DNA of 59,968 nt from Schoenoplectus triqueter (GCA_964058805.1 CAXKVV010000492.1:1-59968), one strand, 5' to 3'. Shown: positions 1-12,434, counted from the first letter of the stretch. Notes: generated by a model from the sequence alone, not told the origin. Numbers and translations are program-made.

Positions 1-60
1 AACTGGAAACAAAGTAGGATGTATATTCAAGTAATGCATGTGTGTGAAATTGTAATGCAG

Positions 61-400
61 GAGCAAAGATTGGGGAGGTGAGGCGGATGGGAACTGCTAC
101 AACCAAACAAGCCCGATAGATAACCCAGCATACTGGGGACCCAGCACAAGCAAGGGCATGATGCAAGTGTTGAAGGATGTTTTTGGCGCTTCAAAAGTAC
201 CTGTTACACTGCTTAACATAACACAACTCTCAGAGTACCGCAAGGACGCGCACACGCAGATATACAAAAAGCAATGGAACCCACTGACACCGGAGCAGCT
301 AGCAAACCCTCGCAGCTATGCGGATTGCGTGCATTGGTGCTTGCCGGGGCTTCAGGATACATGGAATGAAGTTTTGTATGCCAAGTTGTTTTTTCCTTGA
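61..400 (+). CDS. TBL: TRICHOME BIREFRINGENCE-LIKE (TBL) protein, last exon (partial gene)
   Basis: This is the C-terminal exon of a plant TBL/PC-esterase family protein. Family members are Golgi type II membrane enzymes that O-acetylate xylan, mannan or pectin. The exon opens after a good acceptor (AG at 59-60) in a frame reading [16 protein letters not shown], the usual TBL block before the C-terminal core. It then runs to [20 protein letters not shown], which contains the conserved D-x2-H of the catalytic triad, and stops at 398-400. Bases 1-60 are intron; the membrane anchor, TBL domain and GDS serine motif lie outside the window. The ending resembles the xylan acetyltransferase branch (ESK1/TBL29, TBL33), but the exact member cannot be assigned. 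Confidence 0.9.
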
Positions 401-2128
401 TTGAAAAAAAGGGAATACCTGATCTATTTATTTCTTTTCTGCTGGCCGTTCCACATGGGTGTCTCATCTTTTATGTAGATTTTTTAAGTGCACCTCATTT
501 TTTTTATATATATATGTATATTGCAAGTGTTACAGGGATGAAGATCAATTAATCTGATTCAACTTTGTCGTGTCACTGATAACTGTTGTGCGAATGGACC
601 ACTTATCACTACCAGGTTACAGGTGGGTTCGATACCAACCAAATCTGAACAGTTGTATTGGATAGGTATAATATGATGGAATATAAACAAGCCTGGAGGC
701 GTGCGGGGGGTCGTATGAAAAAGGTTATAGGAAATGGAGCCATTTTAATTTTTAGGTAGGAAACAGGAAATGGGAATTGACAGAATCAGAGAATCTGTTC
801 TCCTCTCAATTTCGGGTCCCTGGGAAGGGAATGAGATGTCAGAATCTTTCATAGCAGAAGCAGAGCAGCCTTTGGTGTTGCGAGTTATGGAAACTTTGCA
901 GCAGTGACCCGTCCCTCTATACAGTACCAGTATTATAACAGTGCGGATGCGGCCGAATATATACAAATACAATACAGCATTGTCAATTTGTCACATTTGT
1001 GATTTGTTTTTGTTTTGGGCAGAGTTTGTGACTTTGTCTGGTTGCAGTGGCACCCGTGCGTATATGCCCCGTACAGTAAATTTGTAATGTAATTGTCGCT
1101 TGCATGTAAATCAGTAAATGTAATAAAAGATTGACCATGCATCTTTTCGGAAAGATGTGAGTTGTAGTCCATTTATACATGCTATAATAAATAATAATAA
1201 AAAAAAAATTAGAATTTTACCGAAGCAAAAATAATAACTAATACAAAATGAGATGGTGCCGAGAGAGCAACCAATAATCAAATCAGTTTACCTAACAAAT
1301 TTCAAAGAAAATAAGATAAAGTAAATGACAACGAAATTATTGGCATCTCCTAAGTTCGATCCTCACAGTCTGTCATCTATCTTCAAATTTGTAACCCAAA
1401 ATCATCATAGAACCTGAGTGACAAGTCACTCAGTGCGGATTTTGATCTAGACACCGAGATATCGAATATCTATAGACTTAGACTTTAACTCGTTTAATTT
1501 CTTTTTATGATAGATGCAATAAAACATAAATATATTTATAGTTAAACTTTTAAGTTGATTAATTATTCATAAGTGTGGTATAAAGTGAATGCAAGAAAGT
1601 TTATAATTATGCGCTACCTGAGTGTCATGATAATTTTATATCAAAAAAATAAAAATATCTGAAATATAATAATAATATAAATACTAGCGATAACCCCCAT
1701 AGCACACATACATATAACTCAACGATATCTGAAATTTTAAAAGAAAAAACAACTATGGCAGGACAAAGTCACGTACACCATGTTGATTTATTTTTAACAA
1801 CGGCACGACGAAGTCACGTACATCATGTTTTATAAAATAAGTTTTTATTTGATCCTGTTTGGTCCTCTACCAAATACCAATATAATAAATAAAAATAAAA
1901 TAATGGCTCGACTTGTCATATGCCTAATAATCTGGAAAAATGAAGACTATTCATGTGCAATGTATTAAATCTGGGACACCTCATGAGCAGTGCCCGGCTC
2001 GCCACCCGATACCGAGTATTGATGATGATGTTAGAGGGTTAGATAACATAGCTCATTAGTCTCAAAAAAATGACACGCCTCACAATGCAGTTAAGACTAA
2101 TCTACCGCTTACAAAAAGATATATATAG

Positions 2129-2165
<37 letters not shown>

Positions 2166-2166
2166 A
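401..2166. other. Intergenic: TBL 3' UTR, then AT-rich sequence
   Basis: The first ~780 bases probably hold the TBL 3' UTR, with A-rich poly(A)-signal-like runs near 1120-1200. Beyond that the sequence is AT-rich with no supported gene. A short imperfect direct repeat (AAGTCACGTACAYCATGTT) occurs near 1767 and 1812. A TA microsatellite followed by a GA run (about 2118-2165) abuts the MITE that follows. Confidence 0.6.
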
Positions 2167-2544
2167 TAAAGATACCGTGAGCTTAAGCTCACAGAGGTCT
2201 TCCGTGAGTTTAACTCAAAAAGTATATCAAATCATCTCCAAATTTTATTTTATCATGCTATTAAATTCTTTATATGAAAATCTTGTGGGATGCAAAAATT
2301 TAGAGCGTTTTGAGTTTTTTAAGTCACCGTTTTTAATTTTTAAAAATGATGTTGAAAGATTGAATATATTAGTATAATTTTTATAGTTTATTTTCAAAAA
2401 TAAAAAACCATAACTTAAAAAGCTCAAAACACTCCAAATTTATGCATCCCACGAGATTTTCATATAAAGAATTTAATGAGCGTGATAAATTAAAATTTGG
2501 AGATGATTTGATGTACTTTTTGAGTTAATCTCACGGTATCTTTA
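2167..2544. mobile_element. Foldback MITE (378 bp), family A
   Basis: The ends are perfect inverted repeats (TAAAGATACC at 2167-2176, GGTATCTTTA at 2535-2544). The two arms remain similar for about 140 bp inward, so the whole element can fold into one long hairpin. It has no coding capacity and is flanked by TA-rich microsatellites. The arm sequence recurs at 42690-43023 inside a SCAR intron and in degraded form near 31100-31255. The superfamily cannot be assigned because the target duplication is hidden by the simple-sequence flanks. Confidence 0.75.
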
Positions 2545-2559
2545 CTTATATATATATAC

Positions 2560-2600
<41 letters not shown>

Positions 2601-4299
2601 AAGTGGAGGGTGATAGAAGAAATGTAAGACACTAGACCCCGAGATCATCAAGTGATGACCTCGGTGACCGATCGAACGGGCGGGGTTCCTTAAAGGCGAT
2701 GATAGGAAGCAACCACCGATAGAGGCTTGAGTGAAACGTAATTTCTACCATCTACCTATAGATACACCGGTCTAGATCAATCCGCCCGACGCCACTCAAC
2801 CCATACCATTGTTTAAGTAAGCACTTTTAAATTATGCACTTAGTTTACTATCACTTTTAAATCATATTGGGCTCTTAACTATTGTGTTTAATAACTTGTA
2901 ACTTAAATTTTGAATTTTTATAACATTTATTATTTTTAGATTTATTTCTAAATTCTCTCAGTGCTAATTTACATTAATCAAGTGTGCTAAATAAGATGTT
3001 AATTTTGTTAGATATAACTTAAATTAACATCTTATTTCTAAAAGATATAATAGAATTAACATCTTATTTCTAAATTCTCACTTTAATGTATATTATATCT
3101 TTTTAAAGCTAATTATCTTAATAAATATTAATAAATACTCTTATTATAAGATGTCAATTCTATTATAAGATGTTAATTCTGTTATATCTTTTAAAAGCTA
3201 ATTATCTTAATAAATATTTAATAAATACTCTTATTATAATATAATTATATATTTAAATATTAATTAATAATATTTAGTTCTATAATATAATTATAGACAT
3301 TATTTAAACTTTATTAATGTTTTACTAATTCTATCGATTATCTAATCAAGATAATCTATCATATTTAATCTATTTTTATTTCCTAAGTAATTTAATTAAC
3401 AATATACAAATGAAATGCATGTAAACAATTCTAATATTATCAAATATAAATAAAGTTCTATCTAAAGAAATCATAAATCTTAGTGCAATCCGCACCTGTA
3501 TAGTTAAATCGTAAAATTTAATTAAGAAATAATAATAATTAAGATAATAATTATAATGATTTAACATAAATTAATAAATAACTTAAATCAATGTTTAATG
3601 GAATATATATATATAATTAAATAAATAATAAATTAAGTAAGTTTGGAATATAAGTAGTTGAATGAGATTGATAATCGAATAACAAAAGCCAAAGATCAAA
3701 TTAAACCGCTATTAAAATATAATAACTTAAAACTTAATTGATGAAATTAAACAAAAATATCTGGTCAAATGAAATTAGGTACACGAATAAAGTAAGAATT
3801 TAAATTTTTAAAAATTTATTTGAGTTTTAATATTTAAAAGAGAAATAAAAATTAATTAAGGAGAGATCAATTAATGAAATTAACGAAATATCAGATGTAA
3901 ATCTAAAATGTTAATATTTGAGATTAAAACTTAAATTAATAACGATTGATTTAAAAATAGTTACAATAATATCCATGACGAAGATAATGATGATTTAATT
4001 ATTTAAAGAACATCAAATTAATTAATTTAATACAAGAAAAATATAAATAAGTTAATATCAAATTAAATAATTAGCACAAATTAACTTGATCTAATTTAAT
4101 TTTTGATGAATAACATTTATAACAAAGTGATTAATTAAAAATCTAAATTTTGAAAATCGAATTTGCATCTTAAAACGAAACAAATTAATAAATGAAACAT
4201 CTGATTGATAAATTTGAGAATCATGATCTAATTAAAGAATACGAATTAATTTTGATGATAAAATAATATAATCAGGGTCACGAAAAATAAAGTTATTAA
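2545..4299. other. AT-rich intergenic DNA with a ~95-bp local duplication
   Basis: A long TA microsatellite (about 2549-2598) is followed by a short GC-richer patch (2620-2815) and then very AT-rich sequence. A block beginning TTATATCTTTTAAAAGCTAA and running on to TACTCTTATTATAA occurs twice about 95 bp apart, near 3090 and 3182, as a local tandem duplication. No credible coding sequence was found. This may be part of a decayed LTR retroelement continuing to 8824, but its left boundary is not recognisable. Confidence 0.5.
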
Positions 4300-7200
4300 A
4301 CGATTAACTTGAGAATAAATCAGACGCACAATAACTGTACGGGTTCGATCATAGAAGATCGGTACCGACTCCAAAGTCAAAAGTTTTCCTCTCACTCCTT
4401 TCTTTCTTTTTTTCTCTCTCTTCCTTGGCGATTTTCCCTCACTCTTTTTCCTCTACACCAAGTCTGGGCGACCCTATTTCTTTTCTCTTCTACTGCCTCA
4501 CCCATCCCATCTCTCTTCCTCAATTTTCCACATTCATGTCCATCCGTAACTTACCATCACCCTCCCCTTTGACTGTTTCTGTATCTCCCTCTCTACTAAT
4601 GAGAACCACTCCTCTCAATCAAATCCCCACAGAACCCTTAACCCTCTCCCTCACCATCGCCAGCACTCACCTTTCCTTTCTCTCTGCTCGGTGCGCAACT
4701 AAACTCTTTCCTCTCGGCAACAAATCCCCCTCCCTATCAGAGATAAGCCCTTCGGTTCTTTCCCCCTCAGCGCAAACCAGCCCCCACTCGAGCCCTTCAC
4801 ACATGTCACTCACCCCATTGCTAGCGACCAAGTCTGAACCTTCCAAATACGCAAGGGAAAGCCATTGTCTCGCCTAAGCTGGCCCTGAAGAAGACATCTC
4901 CTATTGGCCTCAAATGCTCCTTCACTCAGGCGAATTCACAGTCGAGATGCCACTGTCCCACCCTAACAGTACCAGTGGCCCTTACAGCCGTGCTGAGGGG
5001 CAATGACAAGCCCAGCGACGTGGACCTCGGTGTCGAACCCGATTGTGCCCCCCTGAAACTCGGCCTACCCAATCTCGCCCCCCCTCCCCCCCTCCCCCGC
5101 GCTGCCTCGTTTCACCCCTTGCCTTGTTGCCTCTGTCAAAATTTGGTAACCTCCTTCCTTATTTTTCTTGGCCGTGTGGGCCTGCCGAGGGCTGAGCCCT
5201 CTTGCTAAATTGTGCTGCTTGTTATTCTACCTCTGTCATTATTATGTTGCTTGTGTTGATTTTGAGAGCATGATTATTGTCCCCTGGTACACCGGTATCG
5301 TCTGGTACAGTGAAGCGGGGGCGCTGACATGGCCCCCATTTGTTTGCTTTTGTAGTGTTCTGTCATGGTTAGGCCTGTGCCGACCTCGATGCTTGGAATT
5401 GTTCTGAGTAATATCAATTGTGCTGCCTTGTGACAAAGGGTCTGGTGCTGGTAAATGTTTTGCTATGACCTACTTCTGATATACTGGTTTTCGGACTAAA
5501 TAATTCTGTGTAGACGCTGGTTTGATTCACTATCTTAAATCGATTGATAAAATGTCAGTATCTGGTTCATGTCCCCTGGTATATTTGCCTTGTTGGTCCC
5601 TCTGGTACTGATATTGGTTTCATTGGCGGGTTCGATTGTTGTTGTTTCCATTGGTTCCCCTCTGACTTGTCTTGTTGGTTGCCTTACTTAGCAGTTTAGC
5701 TCGATTTTGAGCAGTCTGTGTCTTCTATTGACTGTGATGTTAATTTGTGTTGTCGTGTACCACCCTGCTCCTTGCTATTCTCACCTTTAGCTTGCCTCTA
5801 TCAGTTGATTTTGACTGCCCCTGTTAGTGCTTGGCTGATTCTGACTTGATCTTGTTGGCATGGCTTGATTCTCACGGTCTGTGCTTGTCTGTTATATTAG
5901 CACCTTGTTATTGTTGTGGTATTGGTTATGATTCTGGTATGGTGCTCCCTCATCAGGGACTGAAGTGCCTAATCAAATAAATATAAGGGCCTAAATGAAT
6001 TTATTATGGTAATAACCCTTCTTGAAGGGTTATAAGCACAAAATAATACCTTGACGGATAAAATGGATTCAAAAAATAAATTGATCGGAACTAAATGGGC
6101 AGAGAGGTTAAGCGGGATAAAAGTATAATTAATTAATTGGTAAGTGTCGTAAATTAAAATGTGTGTAACTAATAATTAATTAATAATTACAGTGAAATAT
6201 GGGAGATGATTATATAATCTAGCTCAATAATGAAAAATCTAAACAGATACAATGATTTCGGAGACAGCCTATGATCTCAAACACTAAAACACCAACACAC
6301 TTAATAAGATAATAATATTAAATTAAATTAAATTAAATTAACTTAATCGAGTTTCGTTAATTTCTATCACATCTATTTTATTTTCATATAACAAACCTAT
6401 AATTTATAAAAATAAAATTAATATTTAAAATAAAAAATAATTAAAGAATATAATATGAATAATTAAGATTTATAAAATAATAATTAAAATATAATAATAG
6501 TTTATATTATAAAATATATATTAATCAATTTCTCTTAAAAAATAATATTAATTATATAATATTATATATTAATAAATTTCTCTACTTCTAAATAATTAAT
6601 TATCCTAATCATTATCAAAATAATTAAGTGATAACATTAAGTTAAACTTAATAAATCTAAATAGAATTAAGTTAATCACATTAATCAAAATGGATATAAT
6701 CTAAATTACAAACTTTAAATAATAATACTCCCGCCTTCGAGTCCGGTGTACCCTGACCTAACCAGACCTAACGTTAATAGGATACTCGCAAATTAATTTA
6801 TTTTGACTTTCTAGGTTCTCGATAACACAGGATGAGACGACTGACGAGATCGTAAGCCCCACCGAAGACTAAGAAATCTAACGCTACTGACCTTGCCAAA
6901 CTATTCTCAAGTACGGTTTCTTGGGATTTGTTTTTCTTTCTTCAGAATTAGGAACCCAAACCAAAAAATAAAAGTTTTCAAAAATTATTTGAACTGTAGT
7001 ATTTTGAACCAAACACTAATTATAGACCAAATTTGAACTGTCATATGCATCTGGTAAATTGACCAGTATTTTTGGGGTTACTCGCATTCACATATCATAT
7101 CATGCCATATTGCATGTAGACATGATAGGAGTAGAACTCGGTAAGTAGTCCCGAGATAGGATTAGATAGAATTAAATAATCAAATTGTAGATTATAATTA

Positions 7201-8182
7201 TTAGGATAATATTATTACTATCACTAAATATTAATTTAGTTATATAGTTAATCATGCATTAATTGCATGGGAGTGCTGAGAGGCGGGCCGGGTAATTCTC
7301 AGTCTGAGGTTGTCTTGCATAACCAGACCGTTGTGGTTACGTACGATGACCCATAGGCACGTGGGACCCACCAGTCTGTATATATATTGCACATATTTGT
7401 CTGTCAGATTATCCACTGACCCCGTCATTTGGTGGGTTCGACTGTTTTAGAGTGTTTTCTTTTTTATCAATATTATATTCTTATTATTCTTAAATTGATT
7501 TGATTTTTAAATCCAAAGTTGAGCGATTATGACACCATGTCTTTTAGTATTTAGTGTGGGCGACCATATTTGAGACTGAAATCTACACCGAGATATTATA
7601 TTATTTTATTTATTCGGCTTATTTAGGATCATGGTATGTCCGAAGGGCTTTCTCCTTTGGCTCTTGGTTGGTACAGAGAAAGTTGGGATGCGATCCTCTG
7701 ACCTTAGTGGGTACAGTGTAGGCTCTCATTTGTATATATTTCGTTTTGTTATTTTTACGGGATGCGGTCCTTTGACCCTTGGTTGGTACAGTGTAGGCTC
7801 CCATTTATTTCTGATTTGTCAATTCACGAGTAGTTATATCATTTTGGCGATATGGCAACTAAAAGCATAACTTTTTAATCCCCTTTGTTTATTATATTAT
7901 TATTCTGTGAGGTGGATCATCAGATTCAGAATACCGAGTATGTGCTTTTAGCCGTCACTCTCCTAGGGCGTTATCGCTCCGGGAGGCCGAATTTTTTCCA
8001 GGGTATTCAGGGCATTGGCGCCCGCTTACTCGAAAATACTAAGTTTGTAAGTTGGGCCCGAATACGTGCCCGCTTAGGTAAGTCACAAGTCCAGGGCCCG
8101 ATCACGTGCCTGCTTGTGGATGGACTGATGATCTGCAATTGGGTTATATATATACGGGTGCTTTAAATCTCGTACCTCATAT
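4300..8182 (+). repeat. Decayed long-LTR-like noncoding sequence (possible Gypsy Del/Tekay type)
   Basis: A strongly CT-rich stretch (about 4380-5130) resembles the transcribed leader of long plant LTRs. It is followed by T/G-rich low-complexity DNA, an AT-rich block (6000-6720) and GC-richer sequence (7260-8160). Short open frames here are unrelated to known families and follow base composition. Near 7625-7830 a unit of about 72 bp containing GGTACAGTGTAGGCTC is tandemly repeated about two and a half times. The block leads into an LTR-like terminus at 8824. The Del/Tekay assignment rests only on general composition and that terminus. Confidence 0.35.
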
Positions 8183-8824
8183 GTATATTTATTATATATT
8201 ATATTATTATCCACAGATTTTTATATTTCGGGTTTATCTATCATTGCATATCATCGCATCATAGTGAATTATTAAAGAGATGTATTAAACTATAATTTTA
8301 CTTATAAATAGTTAATTACTGCATTCAGAAAGTCGGTATCGATATTTGGGCCAGTCTAGGAAAGAAGATCAAATCTTAAGGCTGGATCTAAATCCGTACT
8401 GAGTAATTTTTAAAAATTACTCACGTTTCCACGGTGGTTGTGGGATCCAGGTACACAGGTGCGGGATGTATTTTGATGAGAGAGTGTTAGGTGCAGTCCT
8501 GCGTGGTGATAGAGATATTTCGTCACATTCACATGTGAGCAGAGTAGTGGATTAGGATCTATCGGGTTTTGAGTTTTATTTCTTCTTTTGGGTTTTTCTT
8601 TGAGAGATTTTGCTACTCATTCCGATGGAGCTAGCCCCGCCGATGTCGGCGTTGTATTCTATTCTTGTTACTCTGGACTGTTATTATTTTGTATTATTAT
8701 TATTGTTTTGTTTATTCAGTATTTGATTTATTTTATTCATTTAGTCATTCGTACGCACGTCTCATTGTGCGTACGTGACGGGATTAAGCACCCCTAATCC
8801 GATTTATTATTTCTGGGGTGTGAC
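8183..8824 (+). repeat. LTR-like terminal segment, copy 1
   Basis: This segment ends in GGGGTGTGACA, the usual terminus of Del/Tekay-like Gypsy LTRs. It is about 85 percent identical by eye to 53573-54205 in the same orientation. It contains a perfect AT palindrome at 8401-8422 and a hairpin with 9-bp arms, CGTACGCAC and GTGCGTACG, near 8751-8776; both are kept in the second copy. No primer-binding site or polypurine tract flanks it, so a solo or truncated LTR is likely. The Angela element inserted 37 bp beyond its end. Confidence 0.65.
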
Positions 8825-8861
8825 ATGTATAGCTCGGCAAGCGTAAAGGTTATGAATTTAC

Positions 8862-10961
8862 TGTTAGTTTGTAATAATCTTGAAGTCAATAATACGATAA
8901 ATTTGTTATATAAAGCTTTGTTCATGAATTGGATATTTAAACGATATTTTGTTTCCTTGAGTATTATTGAATTTATGAATCATTCCGAGTTCATGACTGG
9001 AATTGTGAAACTTCATAATATAGAATATACTCTTAAAAGTCACTAACCAAGGTAATTAGCAGGAACACTAATTAACCGTTATCAGGTTAGTATGTGGATT
9101 AAATGATGGTCAAGTTTTACAGACCATAGACAAAGAGTTGTCATTTTAATCACATAAATAGATGTTCTAGGAACATCGTATTTGATAGACCCCGAATGAA
9201 ACATTAAATGGAATTGTGTTCGTGTCATTAATGTTTTCGTTCAGTATTAAATTCTAAAGTATGAGGTATTCATTTTTCCTACATAAGATATGTATGTGTG
9301 TGATTTCTACCAAACGTTATCCGTAAAAGGTGGCTATAAAGGTAGCTCTTCGGTATACATAACTTATGCGGAGGAAGAGATGGTTTGCCAAAAGTACTAT
9401 TGTCCCTCATATTTCTATATGAGTTATAGCATCACTGGGCCCCTTGATAGAGTAAGATTATCTGCTAGCAGTATAAGTACAAGAGTAATTATATTTGATA
9501 ATTTACTCAGGATCAAGAAAAGATTAAGTTTGCAAGGATGACACATACCTACCTTGAAACTGATCTGATAGCTATGAGACAAAAGAATTAAACACAAGTA
9601 AATAGTTTACTGGATCATGATATTGTACAGTACATCATCATCTGTGTAATTGGATGGTCATAGTGCATTCTGCCAGATGCCTCCTATGATTATAGAAGTT
9701 AAAACGGTTTTAACTCTATTTACCAACATAACACGGATCCTGTCGGGTCACACCGTATAGGAGTTAATCGGAGAATCTTATTGATTAATTATGAATTGTT
9801 TATAATTAATAATAAGATGGTTATAATTAATTATATATGATATAATTATATTTGTCATAGAGATGACAAAAAGCAAAAATCAGATTGAATTTATAACGTG
9901 TTGGACACGTCGTATAAATTCGCCGAAACAACAACCGAGAAAAATATAATTGTAGATGACAATTATATATATTTGATTTGGATTTTAAAATGTTAATTAT
10001 GGATTTGAATTATGGGCCAAAGCCCATTTATAATTAAAGTCTTAATTAATAATTAAAAGCCCAAAATCAGAAAAGCCCAAAGAAGCCCAAAATCCGAAAA
10101 GCCCAAAAAGGCCCATGATGACCTCCAAGGGTATTTTGGTAATTTGTCCAAAAGCCCAAGGGTATTTCGGTAATTTGGCCAAAAAGCCCAATGGCGTTTT
10201 GGTAAATTGGATGAACTTTAAGGGTATTTTGGTCTTTTCACTTTGAAACCTCCTTACTATTCACGAGGGCATTTTGGTAATTTGTCAATTCCATTTTTTC
10301 TATAAATAGAGGGGTAGGGTGAGAGAGAAACTTCCACCAAATCAGTTCTACTTTCTCTCTCCCGGTATACGGTTGTTTCAGAATTCACGGGATCGGTGAA
10401 TAGTGTTTTTACGAAAGTTGCGGTATTTCTGCACATTTGTGAAACAGAATTACTGCGAGTCGTGAATAGTACTATTTCATCTTTTTCTCGGGTGAATAGT
10501 GTTTTTGCGAAAAACCGCGGTTTACAGTATTTCTGGCAAAAGAAATAAGCCGCTCTCTGGTTAGTCCTGGTGGATAACCTACAGAGGCATCAGACGTTTG
10601 GTGCTCCGAGACAAGCCGATTTTCATTCCAATTAAAATTTGGAAGCGAGGTATAACATCTTATATTAATCTATTTAATTGTTAAGTAGATTAATATTTTA
10701 GAAATCAATCATGGAGTAGATCAATAAAGGTTTAAAGAGGTGTGTATCTCTCGGTAATCATCCGACACATCACTTTAACCCTAAGCTTAAGTTAGAAGTA
10801 AAATAATATTTTACCGTCTTTTGTAAAGGATTAAATGTCTGTAACTCTCGGTTATTATCCGACATACTTTAATCCCTAACTTAAGTAGAAGTAAAATTTT
10901 TGTTCTACGGTCTTTCCGCAGCTTGAGCATTAATGGGATTTGGGCATTCCGAATCCCAACA
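8862..10961 (+). repeat. 5' LTR of the Angela-type element
   Basis: The LTR carries a TATA box (TATAAATA, 10301-10308) preceded by two clustered motif arrays. About eight GCCCA motifs lie between 10020 and 10195. About five copies of a GGGTATTTTGGTAATTT-like element lie between 10128 and 10282. Downstream, GTGAATAGT recurs three times (about 10396-10500). The LTR ends at the CA immediately before the primer-binding site. Short open frames inside it are duplicated in the 3' LTR and match no known protein. Confidence 0.93.
10301..10308 (+). promoter_or_regulatory. TATA box of the Angela 5' LTR promoter
   Basis: TATAAATA is followed by a purine-rich GAGAGAGAAAC stretch and a CT-rich stretch, as expected at a retrotransposon transcription start. 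The identical box in the 3' LTR is at 18275-18282. Confidence 0.75.
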
Positions 10962-10962
10962 G

Positions 10963-10974
10963 TGGTATCAGAGC
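10963..10974 (+). other. Primer-binding site (initiator tRNA-Met)
   Basis: TGGTATCAGAGC starts two bases after the 5' LTR end. It is the standard Copia primer-binding site complementary to the 3' end of plant initiator methionine tRNA. Confidence 0.93.
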
Positions 10975-11204
10975 AAAGGCTCTCCCGCTGATTGATTTTC
11001 TAAAAGGTTATATCTTATGCAAATAAGATGTATATACCCCGTATCGGTTTAATTCTTAGATTTGCAGCTTAAAGTCCAAACCAAATAAAATTGGATTTTC
11101 TTGGTTCGGCTCTGTCGATTAAGAAAGTTAAATTAGATTTAAGCTTTCTTTATACTTTCTTTACGCTTTCTTTTCGAAAACTTTCGATTGTGTTAAAGTA
11201 TATC

Positions 11205-11650
11205 TAAGAATGTGATGAAGCAATAAAGTACCTGAGTAAGAGCTGTTGATCTCCACACATAAAAGATAAGGTGATGTCAAAGAAAGATGGGAAGTGGATA
11301 CCTTCGGTATTCTTTCTGACATGCCCTTTTACGTGTCCTGATAACTGGCCCAAAAGGAACTTTGTCACATTACCAAATTACTTTTGCGCTTTCGAAGCAT
11401 GGCAAATGTAACTCTTTTGTTTTTTTCGAAAACTTTTGGTTATGAGAAGTATATCTATGAATGTGATAAAGCAATAAAGTACCTGAGTAAGAGCTGTTGA
11501 TCTCCACACCCGAAAGAGATGGTTCTGTCTAGGAAAGATTGAATTTAAAGTGGTCCTCGTGACCCCGATCTTTCCTGGGAGCCCCTTTTACGTGTCCTGA
11601 TAACTGGCCGAAAAGGAACTTTGTCACGTTATCAAATTACTTTATCGTAC
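11205..11650 (+). repeat. Leader tandem repeat A/B (~250-bp period, two copies)
   Basis: The block starting GCAATAAAGTACCTGAGTAA and ending in AGGAACTTTGTCAC plus an ATTACTTT tract occurs twice, at about 11219 and 11469. Each copy contains a stem-loop: TGTCAAAGAAAGA with TCTTTCTGACA in copy A (11275-11321), and TAGGAAAGAT with ATCTTTCCTG in copy B (about 11529-11577). Both are followed by a shared CCTTTTACGTGTCCTGATAA block. It lies in the untranslated leader of the Angela element. Confidence 0.8.
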
Positions 11651-11751
11651 CAGAAGGAATTAACTGTTTTGAAATCATATAAAATGTTTATATGCTTTTT
11701 ACGGTATAAATAAAGAACAAAGATGTAGTTGCAAAATAAAGAATTGAGAAC

Positions 11752-11975
11752 TGATAGTTATATATGTGACTGATTCATGTATATATATACAAAATGTTTG
11801 TAGGAGCAGGTAAATTAGATTTACTGCTTTGATATGAAATGTATCTTATCATAGATGCAAAGCTACTTCTATTGGATAGATAGTAGTTATATACGTGACT
11901 GATTCATGTATATATACAAAATGTTTGTATGAGCTGGTAAATTGGATTTACCGCTTTGATAATAAATGAGTAAAT
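11752..11975 (+). repeat. Leader duplication (~130-bp period)
   Basis: A block from AGTTATATAYGTGACTGATT through CAAAATGTTTGTA and GGTAAATTRGATTTACYGC is present twice, at about 11755 and 11885, between the A/B repeats and the 155-bp triplication. It is noncoding. Confidence 0.7.
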
Positions 11976-12434
11976 TAGATTTATCATTTTAAGGAACCGT
12001 GAAAGAATGTTATGTCAAAGAAAGACTGGAAAAGGAACTTTCAATGGTCTTTCTGGCAGACGTCTTTTCACGTGTTCATAAGTCTGTTTAAAGTCAGCTT
12101 AATAAACTGACTAATTATAAATGTGTAAATTAGATTTATCATTTTAAGGAACCGTGAAAGAATGTTATGTCAAAGAAAGACTGGAAAAGGAACTTTCAAT
12201 GGTCTTTCTGGCAGACGTCTTTTCACGTGTTCATAAGTCTGTTTAAAGTTAGCTTAATAAACTGACTAATTATAAATGTGTAAATTAGATTTATCATTTT
12301 TAAGAAACCGTGAAGGAAGGTTGTGTCAAAGAAAGACTGGAAAAGGAACTTTCAGTGGTCTTTCTGGCAGACATCTTTTACGTGTTCGTAAGTCTGTTTA
12401 AAGTCAGTTTAACAAACTGACTGCTTACGATGTT
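11970..12434 (+). repeat. Leader tandem triplication (155 bp x 3)
   Basis: Three successive 155-bp units begin near 11970, 12125 and 12280 with GTAAATTAGATTTATCATTT. Each contains GTCAAAGAAAGACTGGAAAA and, after a short loop, GGTCTTTCTGGCAGAC, forming a strong stem-loop. A second arm pair, AAAGTCAGCTTAATAAACTG plus ACT, follows. The third copy is slightly diverged. The hairpin resembles those in the A/B repeats upstream, so the leader is built from serial duplication of one hairpin-bearing module. Confidence 0.9.

Noticed and set aside
4309..5436. Several open frames of 64-150 codons in the CT-rich block
   Set aside because: They follow pyrimidine-rich composition, match no known protein, overlap in several frames and lie in LTR-like noncoding DNA.
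2622..8824. A single 6.2-kb LTR starting at TGTAAGACACTAGACCCCGAG
   Set aside because: The start resembles Del-type LTR termini only loosely, no matching target duplication was found, and the length would be exceptional; only the right end is supported.
9290..9541. 83-codon frame duplicated at 17264-17515
   Set aside because: It lies in the U3 part of both Angela LTRs; the duplication is due to the LTRs, not coding conservation.
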